Part shown: positions 52,936-62,981 of the stretch, in pieces
Layout: each line of letters begins with the position of its first letter
Position numbering within the stretch: position 1 is the first letter of the stretch
Assembly: GCA_017624905.1 (NCBI GenBank)
Contig: JAGAMD010000006.1
Span: 36,641 to 100,640, forward strand
DNA from: Clostridia bacterium
Lineage (GTDB): Bacteria > Bacillota > Clostridia > Oscillospirales > CAG-272
Direction of reading: 5' to 3'
Length of the DNA: 64,000 bases
Notes under the pieces: model-generated
Seen by the model: only the letters and a program-made list of their open reading frames with translations
Database searches by the model: none
Told to the model about the DNA's origin: nothing
Program-made: the position numbers and the translations under genes

Positions 52936-54709
52936 AATAGAGGATTTTGTAGCTAAGCGCAAGGCTCGTTGGGAAGAAATGCACGATATTGAGTACGACG
53001 AGGTGCTTGTGCGTGCTATTGCAAAGGAAATATTATCCTCCTCTGAGCTTGTGGCACAGGTAAGAGCTAAGCCTCACTTGCTTATAGAGTGTTGCTTTTC
53101 CCTGGTTGACAAGAACAAGCGAAATGTGCCATTTTTCTTTAATGATGTGCAAAGGGATTTTATAGAGCAAATAGAAACACACGGAACCAAAAAGCCGTAT
53201 TTTATTTTGAAGGGCAGACAGCAGGGGTTTACTACTATTGTTACTGCTATTATGCTTGCTAATGCGATTGTAAAAAAGAATTTTGCAGGCTTTACGCTTG
53301 CCGACCGTGGAGATAACACAAAGGCTATATTTACCGACAAGGCAAAGGTAATGTATAATGCGCTTCCCGACATCTTAAAACCGACAGAAAAGTTTAACTC
53401 TGTAAATGAGCTATATTTTGAAAAGCTCAATTCCTCATGGCGTGTTGCATCGGCATCTGATAACGTAGGACGTAGCCGTACGCTTTCGCTTATTCACTAT
53501 TCTGAGATAGCGTTTTACGAATGTGAACTAAGCAACTTGCAAAAATCTATTGCCGAAGCAGCGACGGAGGATGCGCTTTGTATTTATGAGACAACGGCTA
53601 ACGGATTTAATGAGGCAAAGGACCTTTGGGACAGTGGCTCGTGCGTGAACCTCTTTTATGAATGGTGGCGCACGAAAGAATATGTATCAACTGAATATGA
53701 ATACATAGACCAGGCAGATGGTTGGTTGACAGAACGATTAAAAGCTCTTGAAAAGCGAGGGCTTAGCCGTGAACAGCTTGCCTGGTATGCGAAAAAATAT
53801 CGTAAATATCTTGACAAAAGTGCAATAAGGCAGGAATATCCCTGCACTCCTGAGGAGGCTTTTGTTGCATCCGGTGATTGCATATTTGACAAGGATGCTA
53901 TTTCAAACTATTTAAGTACATTTAATGTTAAATCACGGCTTGGATATTTTGAATATAAAAAAGTGGCTAAGGCTCTTACTGACGATTACGGCCGAGTGCT
54001 TGGTTATACCGACACTATTGAGGACATTGAGTTTGTCGAAAGTAAAAACGGCTATATTTCTATTGTTGAGGAGCCTTATACAAGCGAGAAAAATAAGCCT
54101 AAAATGGTTAAGCCTTATGTAATCGGTGCAGATACAGCAGGCACAGGACTTGACTATTTTACAGCAAAGGTAATAGACAACACCTGTGGCAGGTGTGTTG
54201 CTACACTAAGACGACAAAAGATGGACGAGGACCTGTTTGCCGAGCAGCTATTCTGTCTTGGCAAGTATTACTCGGATGCGTATATAGGCGTTGAAATTAA
54301 CCATTCTAGGCATCCTGTGAGGGTGCTTAGAAAGTTAGGATACGAGAACCTGTATTTAAGCAAAAAGCCGACTACCTATGGCGAGGTGCCAGAGAAGGAT
54401 TACGGCTTTATAACCTCGTCTATTACAAGACCGATTATAATATCTAATCTTGTGTCAGTAATGCGAGCTGATATTCATTTGGAAACCGACCGTCAAACCT
54501 TGCTTGAAATGACAACATTTATTAAGAGGGACGATGGAAAGCAAGCAGCAGCTGATGGCGCACACGACGACCTTGTAATGGCAAGTGCTATTGCTCATTA
54601 TATAGGGCAAGACTACACGCACGAGCTTATTAAGGCTGAAAAGGATTTTGATGCGTTGAACGAGTTTTTTAACATGTCGCAAAACGAAGACACATTTATT
54701 GAGTGGTAA
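52925..54709 (+). CDS. Phage terminase large subunit
   Basis: 594 residues. The ATPase half has a variant Walker A, LKGRQQGFTT (about residues 95-104), without the usual GK[ST], and a Walker B region TLSLIHYSEIAFYE (about 186-199). The RNase H-like nuclease half has VIGADTAGTGLDYF (about 399-412) and the C-terminal acidic GAHDDLVMA (about 549). It pumps DNA into the prohead and cuts it. The variant Walker A is also seen in other phage terminases. Confidence 0.93.
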   Translation: MRYKIEDFVAKRKARWEEMHDIEYDEVLVRAIAKEILSSSELVAQVRAKPHLLIECCFSLVDKNKRNVPFFFNDVQRDFIEQIETHGTKKPYFILKGRQQGFTTIVTAIMLANAIVKKNFAGFTLADRGDNTKAIFTDKAKVMYNALPDILKPTEKFNSVNELYFEKLNSSWRVASASDNVGRSRTLSLIHYSEIAFYECELSNLQKSIAEAATEDALCIYETTANGFNEAKDLWDSGSCVNLFYEWWRTKEYVSTEYEYIDQADGWLTERLKALEKRGLSREQLAWYAKKYRKYLDKSAIRQEYPCTPEEAFVASGDCIFDKDAISNYLSTFNVKSRLGYFEYKKVAKALTDDYGRVLGYTDTIEDIEFVESKNGYISIVEEPYTSEKNKPKMVKPYVIGADTAGTGLDYFTAKVIDNTCGRCVATLRRQKMDEDLFAEQLFCLGKYYSDAYIGVEINHSRHPVRVLRKLGYENLYLSKKPTTYGEVPEKDYGFITSSITRPIIISNLVSVMRADIHLETDRQTLLEMTTFIKRDDGKQAAADGAHDDLVMASAIAHYIGQDYTHELIKAEKDFDALNEFFNMSQNEDTFIEW

Positions 54710-54717
54710 TAATATAT

Positions 54718-54741
54718 AAATTCGCAACCGTTTGCGAATTT
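54718..54741. other. 10-bp inverted repeat between large terminase and the next gene
   Basis: AAATTCGCAA-CCGT-TTGCGAATTT is a perfect palindrome with a four-base loop and no T run. It could be a protein-binding site or an mRNA processing hairpin within the late operon. Confidence 0.6.
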
Positions 54742-54754
54742 GAAAGGATAAAGT

Positions 54755-54997
54755 ATGTTTGGAAGAAAGAAAATTAAAGAGCTTGAGGCAAAAATTGCCT
54801 ATCTTATGTCAGAAAACGAGTTGCAGAAAATAAAAAACGACATTTATAAAAGAGATATTGAGACACTAAAAAGGAAGGTTGAAATTGTAGAAAACAATCA
54901 AAAGCCTTTGCATACTCCCTTTGAAAAAGACGACGGAAACGAGCTCGAATACAAGGACGTTTTAGACCAGTGGCTAAACGGAGAGGAGAAAAAATAA
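54755..54997 (+). CDS. Small coiled-coil phage protein
   Basis: 80 residues, highly charged: KKIKELEAKIAYLMSENELQ and following heptads predict a coiled coil over residues 3-50, then an acidic tail. Ribosome site AAAGGA upstream; three bases before the portal gene. Function unknown. Confidence 0.65.
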   Translation: MFGRKKIKELEAKIAYLMSENELQKIKNDIYKRDIETLKRKVEIVENNQKPLHTPFEKDDGNELEYKDVLDQWLNGEEKK

Positions 54998-55000
54998 GCG

Positions 55001-56857
55001 ATGAATAATTACGATGAAAATGTAACCGAGCTTTGGAAAAGATATCAACAAGGCATAGAATACCAGGAGACAATAGGTATTCGCACAGATATTCCAAGGT
55101 ATATTGATTTTTTTGAGGGCAGACAGTGGCCGACAGCTACGGAAGCTACAAAGAATCTTCCTCGTCCTGTTCTCAACTTTATTAAAATGATTTGTCGTAA
55201 CAAAAAGGCTGCAATTCTCAACTCAAAGGTACGCCTTGTGTATAAGAGTGACGATATAAATGCTAATGTTGATAAATTTAATCACTTTGCTAATTTCATT
55301 GAAAAAGAGATGGGACAGGCAGAGCTTGACAAGCAAGCTATTGATGATGCTGTAAAAAAAGGCTCATATTTCTATCACTACTATTGGGACAAGTATGCCG
55401 AAGGCAAGGATGCGAACGAGTCAGGAGCACTGCGCTGTGAGCTCGTGGATCCACTTAGCATCTTTTTTGAAAATCCATGTGAGCTGAACGAGCAAAAGCA
55501 AGGTTGGATTATTATGGTAACACGAGAGAGTGTGGATAGCGTAAAGGCAAGAGCTGACGAAGAGTGCAATCTTGATGAAATACAACCTGATGAGCTAGAA
55601 AATGATGCATACAATACCAAGGAGCAAAATTCAAACAAGCTTTGCACCTTGATTACTTGCTATTTTAGAGAAGACGGTAAGGTTAAATGCTCATGCGCTA
55701 CTAAAACAACTGTTGTAAGAAAGCCTTTCTTTGTGGTACCTATCAAGGATGGCGAGGAAAAGCCAAAGGGAACTGAGCTTTATCCTATTGTTGCAGGTTA
55801 TTATGAAAAGCGTGACAGATGTATTTATGGTCTTTCTGAGGTTGAGGGACTGATACCTAACCAAAAGTCTGTCAATTTCCATTTTGCAATGAGCTTGCTC
55901 AATGCACAGGAAAACGCGTGGGGCAAATGGCTTGTTATGCCAAACGCATTAAAAGGACAAAAGATAACAAATGTGCCGGGGCAAGTGTTAGTTGACCATT
56001 CAGGAACGGGTAATGGCATCAAAAAACTAACAGAAAAGACAATGCAAACATTTCCACTCGACGTTGTTAATAACCTTGTGAGCATGACACGAAGCGTTTC
56101 AGGCGCCTCTGAAGTTATGACAGGCGAAACAATCGGCGCTAATATGTCAGGTGCCGCGATTGCACAGCTACAGGCGCAAGCAGAAAAGCCTATTGATGAT
56201 TTGAGAGATACATTTTGGCTTGTTAAGAAAAAACAAGGCAAGGTGCTTGCTCAATTTTATAAGCATTTCTATTTAGATGCTGACTTTGCTTATGAGAACA
56301 AGGCTGACGGAAAAGATGAAAAGCAGATGATTCAAGACAAATTCACATCTAGCGACTATCAAGGTGTCAACTTTGACATTGTTGTTGAGGCAACGCAAGG
56401 CACTCGTTCCTCGGCTGCGGCTGATATTGCAATATTGGAAACATTACTTGCTAGAGGCTTAATAAGTCTCGAAACGTTTATAAAATCGTATCCTGACGAG
56501 GCTATTGGAAATAAGAGCTCGATTTTAGAGGCAATAAAAGCATCGCAGACAAATGAGCTTGCTATGGTTAAGCAAATGCTAGAGCAGAGCCAAGCGAGAG
56601 AGAAGGAGCTTGAGAGTGTAATTAAAAGTCAAGCCGAGATGGTTGATAATGTTTACAGCATTATTAAAGAACTACAAAATACAAAGAAGCTTCTTGTTGA
56701 TGTAGCAACAGAGGAAATAGAGCTTGCAAAGGAAGCCGAGGCAAAGATAAACGAGGCTAACAAAAAAATTACCGACCAAAATGACTATATTAAAGGTCTC
56801 TTAGGTGTGCCAAGAAATGCAATGCCACAAAAACAAGTCGATATAGCCAACGGCTAA
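55001..56857 (+). CDS. Phage portal protein (P22-like)
   Basis: 618 residues. The N-terminal part (RYIDFFEGRQWP, LPRPVLNFIKMICRNKKA) and the central YPIVAGYYEKRDRCIYGLSEVEG and GEVMTG-like SEVMTGETIGANMSGAAIAQ stretch are typical of portals of P22-type podoviruses. Residues from about 500 to 600 form a long coiled coil (MVKQMLEQSQAREKELESVI), as in the barrel of P22 portal. It forms the dodecameric DNA gate at the head vertex. Confidence 0.85.
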   Translation: MNNYDENVTELWKRYQQGIEYQETIGIRTDIPRYIDFFEGRQWPTATEATKNLPRPVLNFIKMICRNKKAAILNSKVRLVYKSDDINANVDKFNHFANFIEKEMGQAELDKQAIDDAVKKGSYFYHYYWDKYAEGKDANESGALRCELVDPLSIFFENPCELNEQKQGWIIMVTRESVDSVKARADEECNLDEIQPDELENDAYNTKEQNSNKLCTLITCYFREDGKVKCSCATKTTVVRKPFFVVPIKDGEEKPKGTELYPIVAGYYEKRDRCIYGLSEVEGLIPNQKSVNFHFAMSLLNAQENAWGKWLVMPNALKGQKITNVPGQVLVDHSGTGNGIKKLTEKTMQTFPLDVVNNLVSMTRSVSGASEVMTGETIGANMSGAAIAQLQAQAEKPIDDLRDTFWLVKKKQGKVLAQFYKHFYLDADFAYENKADGKDEKQMIQDKFTSSDYQGVNFDIVVEATQGTRSSAAADIAILETLLARGLISLETFIKSYPDEAIGNKSSILEAIKASQTNELAMVKQMLEQSQAREKELESVIKSQAEMVDNVYSIIKELQNTKKLLVDVATEEIELAKEAEAKINEANKKITDQNDYIKGLLGVPRNAMPQKQVDIANG

Positions 56858-56909
56858 TCATATAAAATTTTCGCACCGAAAGCGCAAAAATGGGAATTAG
56901 GAGTTTATT

Positions 56910-57764
56910 ATGAACGAACAAATTACTGAGCAAACAAATAACAGTGAAGGTGTGCAAGGCACAGGCACCGAGAATGGTGTTGACACATCCACTGCGGTAG
57001 CGTCCTCAGTTGCTACTGAAAATCCAAGTGCTAATAATACCGCAGAAGGCGGTAATAGTGCGATTGATACCGAGCCAAAGGAAGGCGAAGGAAACGCACA
57101 AAAGGAAAGTGCCGGGGAAAAGGCACCTAAGCAAGATAAAGCCAAAAACGCAGAGATGGCAAGACAACGCAGAGAGCGTGAGCACCAGGAAGAAATCAAA
57201 AGGGCAAGAATTGAGGGAATAAAGAGTGTTATATCGACAAATCCCTATACAAATAAGCCTATTGAGGATGACTCTGATGTTGAGGAATATCTCTTAATGA
57301 AGCAAATAGAGAAAGACGGTAAGGACCCTATCACCGATTATCCCGAGTATGTTAAGAAGCAAGCAAGGGAAAGGGTAGCACAGGCACAAGCTAAAACAGC
57401 CAATGTAACAAAAGAGCTAGAGGAGTTTAGTACAGTATATCCTAACGTTAAAATTAACGATGTGTTACAGGATACAGAGTTTGCTGCTTTTGCCGATGGC
57501 AAACTCGGTAAAATGAGCCTTGCGTTGGTTTATTCTCAATATTTGCTTGACAAATCTAATAAAGCAGCAATGGCAGATGCTAAGCGTGAGGCAGACAAGG
57601 CTGCACACACTCAAGCCGTTACTAATGCTGCAGTAGGTAGCGTGACAAATGCAAGCGCACCACCTGATAAGGATTTCTTCACAAGGGAGCAAGTCCTTAA
57701 AATGTCGAAACAAGAAGTACACGACAATTACGAAAAAATAAGAAAAAGCCAGGCAAAATGGTAA
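56910..57764 (+). CDS. Phage scaffolding protein (probable)
   Basis: 284 residues. The first 80 are low-complexity and acidic (Ser/Thr/Asn/Glu), residues 80-125 are basic and helical (EMARQRREREHQEEIKRARI), and 145-260 are helical with Ala/Gln. Position between portal and coat, composition and size fit a scaffold that directs coat assembly. No protease domain is visible. Confidence 0.75.
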   Translation: MNEQITEQTNNSEGVQGTGTENGVDTSTAVASSVATENPSANNTAEGGNSAIDTEPKEGEGNAQKESAGEKAPKQDKAKNAEMARQRREREHQEEIKRARIEGIKSVISTNPYTNKPIEDDSDVEEYLLMKQIEKDGKDPITDYPEYVKKQARERVAQAQAKTANVTKELEEFSTVYPNVKINDVLQDTEFAAFADGKLGKMSLALVYSQYLLDKSNKAAMADAKREADKAAHTQAVTNAAVGSVTNASAPPDKDFFTREQVLKMSKQEVHDNYEKIRKSQAKW

Positions 57765-57794
57765 AAAATTAAAAAATGACAAGGAGAAAATAAA

Positions 57795-58637
57795 ATGGCA
57801 TATACAAATTTTATCCCATCGGTTTGGGCAGAATCAATGAATAGAGAGCTCGAAAGAGTTTGTGTCTTTGCAGAGGATTGCAACAGACAATATGAAGGCG
57901 AAGTTGCAAGCAAGGGCGACAGCGTACATATTCTTGGTGTAGGCAAGCCTACAATCCGCACCATGGAAAGAGCCAACGCAAGTGGCAATATCGAGGATGC
58001 AGAGGAAGTAGCTGATACATCTGTAATCCTTAACATCAATCAAATCAGATACTTTAACTACAAGGTAGGAGATATCGACAAGCAACAGGCTGTTGGTGGT
58101 CTTATGGATGCACTAAGTGCTGAAACAGGCGAGGCTATGGCGAACGAAATCGACAAATATATTGCTAGCTTCGCAACAGACGAATCAGTTGCAAAGCTTG
58201 CTGCAGCTGCTACCAAGGTAACAAAGGACAATGTTCTTACAATTCTTGATGATGCTATCCAAATGCTGCAAGAAAACGATGTCAGCATTGCCAACGGTGT
58301 TACTGTAACAGTTTCCCCACGCTTCTATAAGCTATTTAAGCAAGCTTATATTGACAAGAGCACAGACAATACAGGTGACCTTAAAAACGGTAAGGTTGCT
58401 ATGTATGGTAATGTTACAGTTAAGCTCTCTAATAACGTTTGCAAAACAGAAGAGGGCGCTACTGACAACATTATGATAAGAACCAAGCGTGCAATCGCTT
58501 TCGTAAATCCTCTTACACATACCGAACCATATAGACCGGAGAAATCCTTTGCTGATGCAGTTAAGGGCTTCCAGCTATTTGATGCTAAGGTTGTAAGACC
58601 AAAGGAAATCATTAACATCAATGTTAAGTACGCGTAA
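57795..58637 (+). CDS. Phage major capsid protein
   Basis: 280 residues beginning AYTNFIPSVWAESMNRELER, with GDSVHILGVGKPTIR, QIRYFNYKVGDIDKQQ and a C-terminal VTVKLSNNV region, a form of the HK97-fold coat seen in many Gram-positive phages. The N-terminus lacks a long delta domain, consistent with a separate scaffold gene. Good ribosome site AAGGAG; a terminator follows, which would favour high coat production. Confidence 0.85.
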   Translation: MAYTNFIPSVWAESMNRELERVCVFAEDCNRQYEGEVASKGDSVHILGVGKPTIRTMERANASGNIEDAEEVADTSVILNINQIRYFNYKVGDIDKQQAVGGLMDALSAETGEAMANEIDKYIASFATDESVAKLAAAATKVTKDNVLTILDDAIQMLQENDVSIANGVTVTVSPRFYKLFKQAYIDKSTDNTGDLKNGKVAMYGNVTVKLSNNVCKTEEGATDNIMIRTKRAIAFVNPLTHTEPYRPEKSFADAVKGFQLFDAKVVRPKEIININVKYA

Positions 58638-58644
58638 GTAAATT

Positions 58645-58690
58645 AAAAGGCAAAAGAAACATAATAGTATGGTTCTTTTGCCTTTTTTCT
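58645..58690 (+). terminator. Partial terminator after the coat gene
   Basis: AAAAGGCAAAAGAA/TTCTTTTGCCTTTT stem with a 14-base loop and T run, between the coat gene and the connector gene. It probably lowers expression of downstream genes relative to coat. Confidence 0.82.
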
Positions 58691-58705
58691 TCAAAGGAGG
58701 AAAAA

Positions 58706-59347
58706 ATGAAGCTTGGAGAAATAAAGCTTGAGGCTCTTATGATGATAAGCCCAAGCGATGAATTAAGATGCGACTCCGAGAATGATGCGGAGTTAAGAGA
58801 GAGAATCTTTCAGTTAAAAGAGAACTCTAATTATAGCGATTATCTAGCAAGTATGCCGGGCGCAATAAATAGGTGCTTTTCCTCACTTGAGAGCAAGGGT
58901 GTTGTGCCAAGCAAAAGCTATGATTTAGATATAGCAAAAGCTAAGACTCGAGGCTCACGCTTAATGTTTGATTTAAGCGAAATCGAGGATTTAGGACGAA
59001 TTGACCGTATCGCTTTTTATAGTGATTATGGAGACAATGAGTGCTGCGATTACTCGCACGAGGGAGATAGCAGGATACTACTAGAAAACAAGCACGGTGT
59101 TTATGTGGTTGTATATACACCTGTAATCCCACGAATAATGCAAATAACAGACGATGCAAAGAAAATAGCTTTGCCGGAGGATGTTGCTGAGCTTATCCCT
59201 TATTTTGTAAAAAGTGAAATACTAAGAATCGAGAACGAAGCCGAGGCTGCTGCATCTCGCAACGTTTACGAAGGGATGGCAGAGGAGCTGCAGTGTAAAT
59301 ATCAAGGGTATCAAGGAGCAGTTAGCACTGTTTATAGGGTGATGTGA
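58706..59347 (+). CDS. Putative head-tail connector protein
   Basis: 213 residues of mixed helix and strand; starts KLGEIKLEALMMISPSDELR, with LPEDVAELIPYFVKSEILRIENE and EGMAEELQCKYQGY at the end, a helical C-terminus often seen in phage adaptor proteins. Position between coat and the 866-residue protein suggests a neck adaptor. No direct family recognition. It shares TGATG with the next gene. Confidence 0.6.
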   Translation: MKLGEIKLEALMMISPSDELRCDSENDAELRERIFQLKENSNYSDYLASMPGAINRCFSSLESKGVVPSKSYDLDIAKAKTRGSRLMFDLSEIEDLGRIDRIAFYSDYGDNECCDYSHEGDSRILLENKHGVYVVVYTPVIPRIMQITDDAKKIALPEDVAELIPYFVKSEILRIENEAEAAASRNVYEGMAEELQCKYQGYQGAVSTVYRVM

Positions 59348-61944
59348 TGAGAGTAAGTACAGCGACAACTACAAATAAAAGAGTATTTTCTCTCAACAAG
59401 ATAAAAGGCGTTGATTTGTCCTCGGCACCACTTAGAGTTAAGGAAACCAGAGCAAGCTTTATGCGAAATATGATTTGCAAGGATGGAGCAAACCATAAGC
59501 GCAACGGATTTTATGATGTGGCAAGCTTTTTTGATTCAACAAGTGGCGAGCCTTTGCCTATAAATGGCATATATCCGTATCAAAAGGACGGAGTTAAATA
59601 CAAGGTCGTACATGCAGGCTCTAATTTATATAGGTGCAGCGAGGACTTTTCTGTTAAAAAGCCTATAACTATACCGGCGGGTATTTCACTAGGTGCAGAA
59701 AAAAGTCAGGGCTTTGTTGACGACGGAAAGCTATATATCATAGCAAATGGCAGCCTACTTGTGCTAGATGGCTTAAAGCTGTATTCGTTGTTTAACAACG
59801 AAAGAGCATATGTGCCAACAACCTCGATAGCGATAACTGACACAGAACACCTATCCTTGCTTGAACCATTTGAGGGAGCGAACCTATTTAGCACAAAAAG
59901 AATTAACAAGCTTAATGGAAGGCGCAATGGAGAGAGCACAGAAATAGAAAATGTTGAAGTAAAAAGAGTTAAAGGCAGTGAGGCAATATTTTATCTTGAT
60001 GGAGAGATTGACTTTTCAAAGGAAATCAAAATTGAGGCCCACACGTATATAAATGGACTATATGCTCAAACAAGCGAAAACGAGCTTAATCTTATTGCAT
60101 ACTATAGCGATACTCAATACAAGAATAGCGGAGATGTTATTACTACATTTTCCATCTTGAAAGAGGGCGTAGAGGTAAGTGGAGAATCCATAATGAATGA
60201 TTCTGCAAAAACTCAAATTCTAAAATTTGAGGAATGCTTCCAAGCAGAAGACACCACTATAGAAAAATTTAAGGTTAGTGCCACGAATGAAAATGGACGA
60301 GGAAAGCTCGTGTTTACGCCCGCACTGCCTAGTTTCTTACTTGGCGAGGACAATATCGTTGTAGAGTATCACACAGTCAAGGAAGAGCCACAAATAAAGC
60401 TATCTCAAGTGTTTAGTCCCGCTACAACAGGCAATATGCTAGTGTTAGTTACAAATGATGATATGGTGTATTATTCTCATCCTTCATATGGATTTAACTA
60501 TGTTCCGGATAACAATTATCTAAAGATAGCCGATGCATACGGGGTAACTGCACTCGCACTTGGGAACAACTTTTTAGGTGTATGCACAAGCGACAAGTGT
60601 GCTATTGTTGAATTTGATATTGCAACTGAAGATAACAAGGTCGTCGTTGTGCCATCCTTAACAGCGCAACACAATGAAACAGGGTGCATTAACAATAGCC
60701 TGCCGGCTTACATAGAATCAGATGCCTTGATTGTAAACAAAAAAGGTGTATTTGGTATAGGCACTAACGATGTATATATGAGGTCTTCAAACATCAACAA
60801 GGAGCTTACCTCATACAGCCGGGAAAAGCTAGAAAAGGCTGTTGGCTTAGAGTGTGATGGTAGATACTATCTTTTCGTTGACGGTAAGGTATATGTTGCC
60901 GATGCTCGATATAAGAGCTACGAAAGTAATCGTTTAGATATAAGCTTTGAATACGAATGGTGGGTGTGGGATAACTGCCCATGCAGAGTAGCAATTAAGG
61001 AAAATGAGCAAATACTTATTGGCCGAGAGGACGGCTATATAGTAACTCAAGGCGAAGGATATGTTGATACAACCTCATACGAGCTTGGAGAAGGCGAGAT
61101 ATTGTTTGATGGACGTATTTATTTTACCTTTAATGATGAGCTTAATGTAAATGAGAATGATGAGTTAAGAATCACAGGTGCTTATGAAATACTAACAGTA
61201 ACAGCTATAAATAATACTCAATTTATCGAACTAGATAACAATAACACTAAAATTATATTGCCGGAAAGTACGTATGCTGTCAAAGATTATCTAGGCTTAG
61301 AAATTGAGATTGTTTGCGTAGATTCGAGCACTCTTGAACCTACAGGACAGTATAGTGCATTTATTACCGAAATTATACCGGAAGAATATGCAATAATAAT
61401 TAATCATGAGTCAATATATGTACCTACACAAGAGAATGAAAAAATATTGTTTTGTATCGATACGGTGACACATAAAGTTACGTATTCGCCTGTAAAAGCA
61501 AATGATGGCACATACAGGCTTGAAAGTGAAAGAGGCAGTGCAAAATTTTATCAATACGATGAAAGCATAGGTGCAATTCTTACAAGGAAAAAGCCTGTTG
61601 AGTGTGAGCTGCACTCTGCTGTTGTTAGCCTTGGTAGCGATGTCTTAAATAAAACGATACACAAGCTTGTTTTTGTGCCTTCCATTGAAACCAAAGGAAA
61701 GATAAAAATAGGTTATGAAACAATCAACAGTAACCAGGTAAAGCCTCAGCTTGTTAGCTCGGCGCTTGATTTTAACAAGATTGATTTTAATGAGTTTTCG
61801 TTTGATGCATCCTTTTACAAAAGGTATGAAAAGAGAGTGCATGAAAGAAAAGTGGAGCTTATTAAGTTTAAATTTTTATCAGCTGATGATGGAGACTTTT
61901 GCATTGAGCAATTCAGCTGTATTTATTCTATTAATGGGAGGTAA
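59347..61944 (+). CDS. Large beta-rich tail hub / nozzle-like protein
   Basis: 865 residues from ATG 59347 (a GTG one codon upstream is an alternative). Almost all beta-strand with few helices. Start RVFSLNKIKGVDLSSAPLRV and FMRNMICKDGANHKRNGF, then KVVHAGSNLYRCSED, LVLVTNDDMVYYSHP and YYLFVDGKVYVADARY look like propeller-type blades, as in podovirus nozzle proteins (T7 gp12, P22 gp10). The last 90 residues (FKIGYETINS-like, FNEFSFDASFYKRYE) are typical of phage tail structural proteins. The call is by pattern and gene order. Confidence 0.6.
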   Translation: MRVSTATTTNKRVFSLNKIKGVDLSSAPLRVKETRASFMRNMICKDGANHKRNGFYDVASFFDSTSGEPLPINGIYPYQKDGVKYKVVHAGSNLYRCSEDFSVKKPITIPAGISLGAEKSQGFVDDGKLYIIANGSLLVLDGLKLYSLFNNERAYVPTTSIAITDTEHLSLLEPFEGANLFSTKRINKLNGRRNGESTEIENVEVKRVKGSEAIFYLDGEIDFSKEIKIEAHTYINGLYAQTSENELNLIAYYSDTQYKNSGDVITTFSILKEGVEVSGESIMNDSAKTQILKFEECFQAEDTTIEKFKVSATNENGRGKLVFTPALPSFLLGEDNIVVEYHTVKEEPQIKLSQVFSPATTGNMLVLVTNDDMVYYSHPSYGFNYVPDNNYLKIADAYGVTALALGNNFLGVCTSDKCAIVEFDIATEDNKVVVVPSLTAQHNETGCINNSLPAYIESDALIVNKKGVFGIGTNDVYMRSSNINKELTSYSREKLEKAVGLECDGRYYLFVDGKVYVADARYKSYESNRLDISFEYEWWVWDNCPCRVAIKENEQILIGREDGYIVTQGEGYVDTTSYELGEGEILFDGRIYFTFNDELNVNENDELRITGAYEILTVTAINNTQFIELDNNNTKIILPESTYAVKDYLGLEIEIVCVDSSTLEPTGQYSAFITEIIPEEYAIIINHESIYVPTQENEKILFCIDTVTHKVTYSPVKANDGTYRLESERGSAKFYQYDESIGAILTRKKPVECELHSAVVSLGSDVLNKTIHKLVFVPSIETKGKIKIGYETINSNQVKPQLVSSALDFNKIDFNEFSFDASFYKRYEKRVHERKVELIKFKFLSADDGDFCIEQFSCIYSINGR

Positions 61945-61946
61945 AA

Positions 61947-62981
61947 ATGGAATTATTTCAAATTTCAGAGGAAGCAAAAAATAGAATCCTTTTGTATTCA
62001 GCGCAAGCGTTGCCAGATAGACCAAGCTCATCGGGAATGACACCTAGTGCAATAAAAGGCTATTTTTATAAATTCATAGACAAAATGATAGAGGCTATTA
62101 ACATCGAGCTTGCAAATATTGTTAATGGTTCTTCTACAGATTTAGGTGCACATAACCAAGCAAACACTTCACATCCATACATATTAAAATGGCTAAATGA
62201 GTTGACATCAAAAGATACGCAGCTTGGAAATGCAATAACTAATAAAATTAGTGCGCACAACACTTCGGCTACTGCACATGAATACTTAAGAAAACAAATA
62301 ACTATAGCTCAATCAAGAGCAGATGATGCATATAACCTAGCACAGGGCAAGAGTAAGGTGCATCCTTACGAGACACTTGGCACCTTGCTATCGGAAATAG
62401 ATACAAGTGCACTAACTTTACATCCCGGAGACATGGTTGTTTTCAAAAACGAAAATGTGCCAGATCTAGCAGTTTTCAAAACGGGACAAGAGGCTATGCC
62501 TGAAGGAGACGAGGAAATTTCCTCTGATTCTGTTCTTGAGGAGAAAAAATCATACTACTATAGTGGCATTACATTTGTTGCACTTGAGAGTGGTATTGAC
62601 ACAAGCTTACTTGCAAAAGCAAAGGATATCGAGCTTATGAAGGTACAACTTGAGGGAAAAGAAGAAGCTATTTTCAAGGTAGAGAGCACTGCCAGCGAAA
62701 TTATGCTTGAAAACCACACAGAGTACAATTTTGGTATCACAACCGAGCTTGCAATCGCTCTTCCGGAGGATATAACCTCACTTGAGGTGATTATTAATTT
62801 TCATTCGTCAACAACCCCAACCTCGTTTGATGCCCCAAGCGAGATTTTATTCCAGGGCGACGACACACTTGATGGAAGACTATATCCTGTTTCAAATCGA
62901 CTTTATGAAATTAACATTAAAAATGTTATGGGCGTATTGGTGGCTAAGGTTGGAGCTAATGACTATGAGGTGATAGAGTGA
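61947..62981 (+). CDS. Tail fibre-like protein with HN/AH repeat motifs
   Basis: 344 residues. Two short repeats, GAHNQANTSHPYILKW (about residues 67-82) and SAHNTSATAHEYLRKQ (about 103-118), follow the HN-x-n-AH-x-x-LR pattern of phage fibre shafts. The second half (YNFGITTELAIALPEDITSLEVI) is beta-rich. The ribosome site GGGAGG overlaps the stop of the previous gene. It probably carries or connects the host-binding fibre. Confidence 0.65.
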   Translation: MELFQISEEAKNRILLYSAQALPDRPSSSGMTPSAIKGYFYKFIDKMIEAINIELANIVNGSSTDLGAHNQANTSHPYILKWLNELTSKDTQLGNAITNKISAHNTSATAHEYLRKQITIAQSRADDAYNLAQGKSKVHPYETLGTLLSEIDTSALTLHPGDMVVFKNENVPDLAVFKTGQEAMPEGDEEISSDSVLEEKKSYYYSGITFVALESGIDTSLLAKAKDIELMKVQLEGKEEAIFKVESTASEIMLENHTEYNFGITTELAIALPEDITSLEVIINFHSSTTPTSFDAPSEILFQGDDTLDGRLYPVSNRLYEINIKNVMGVLVAKVGANDYEVIE

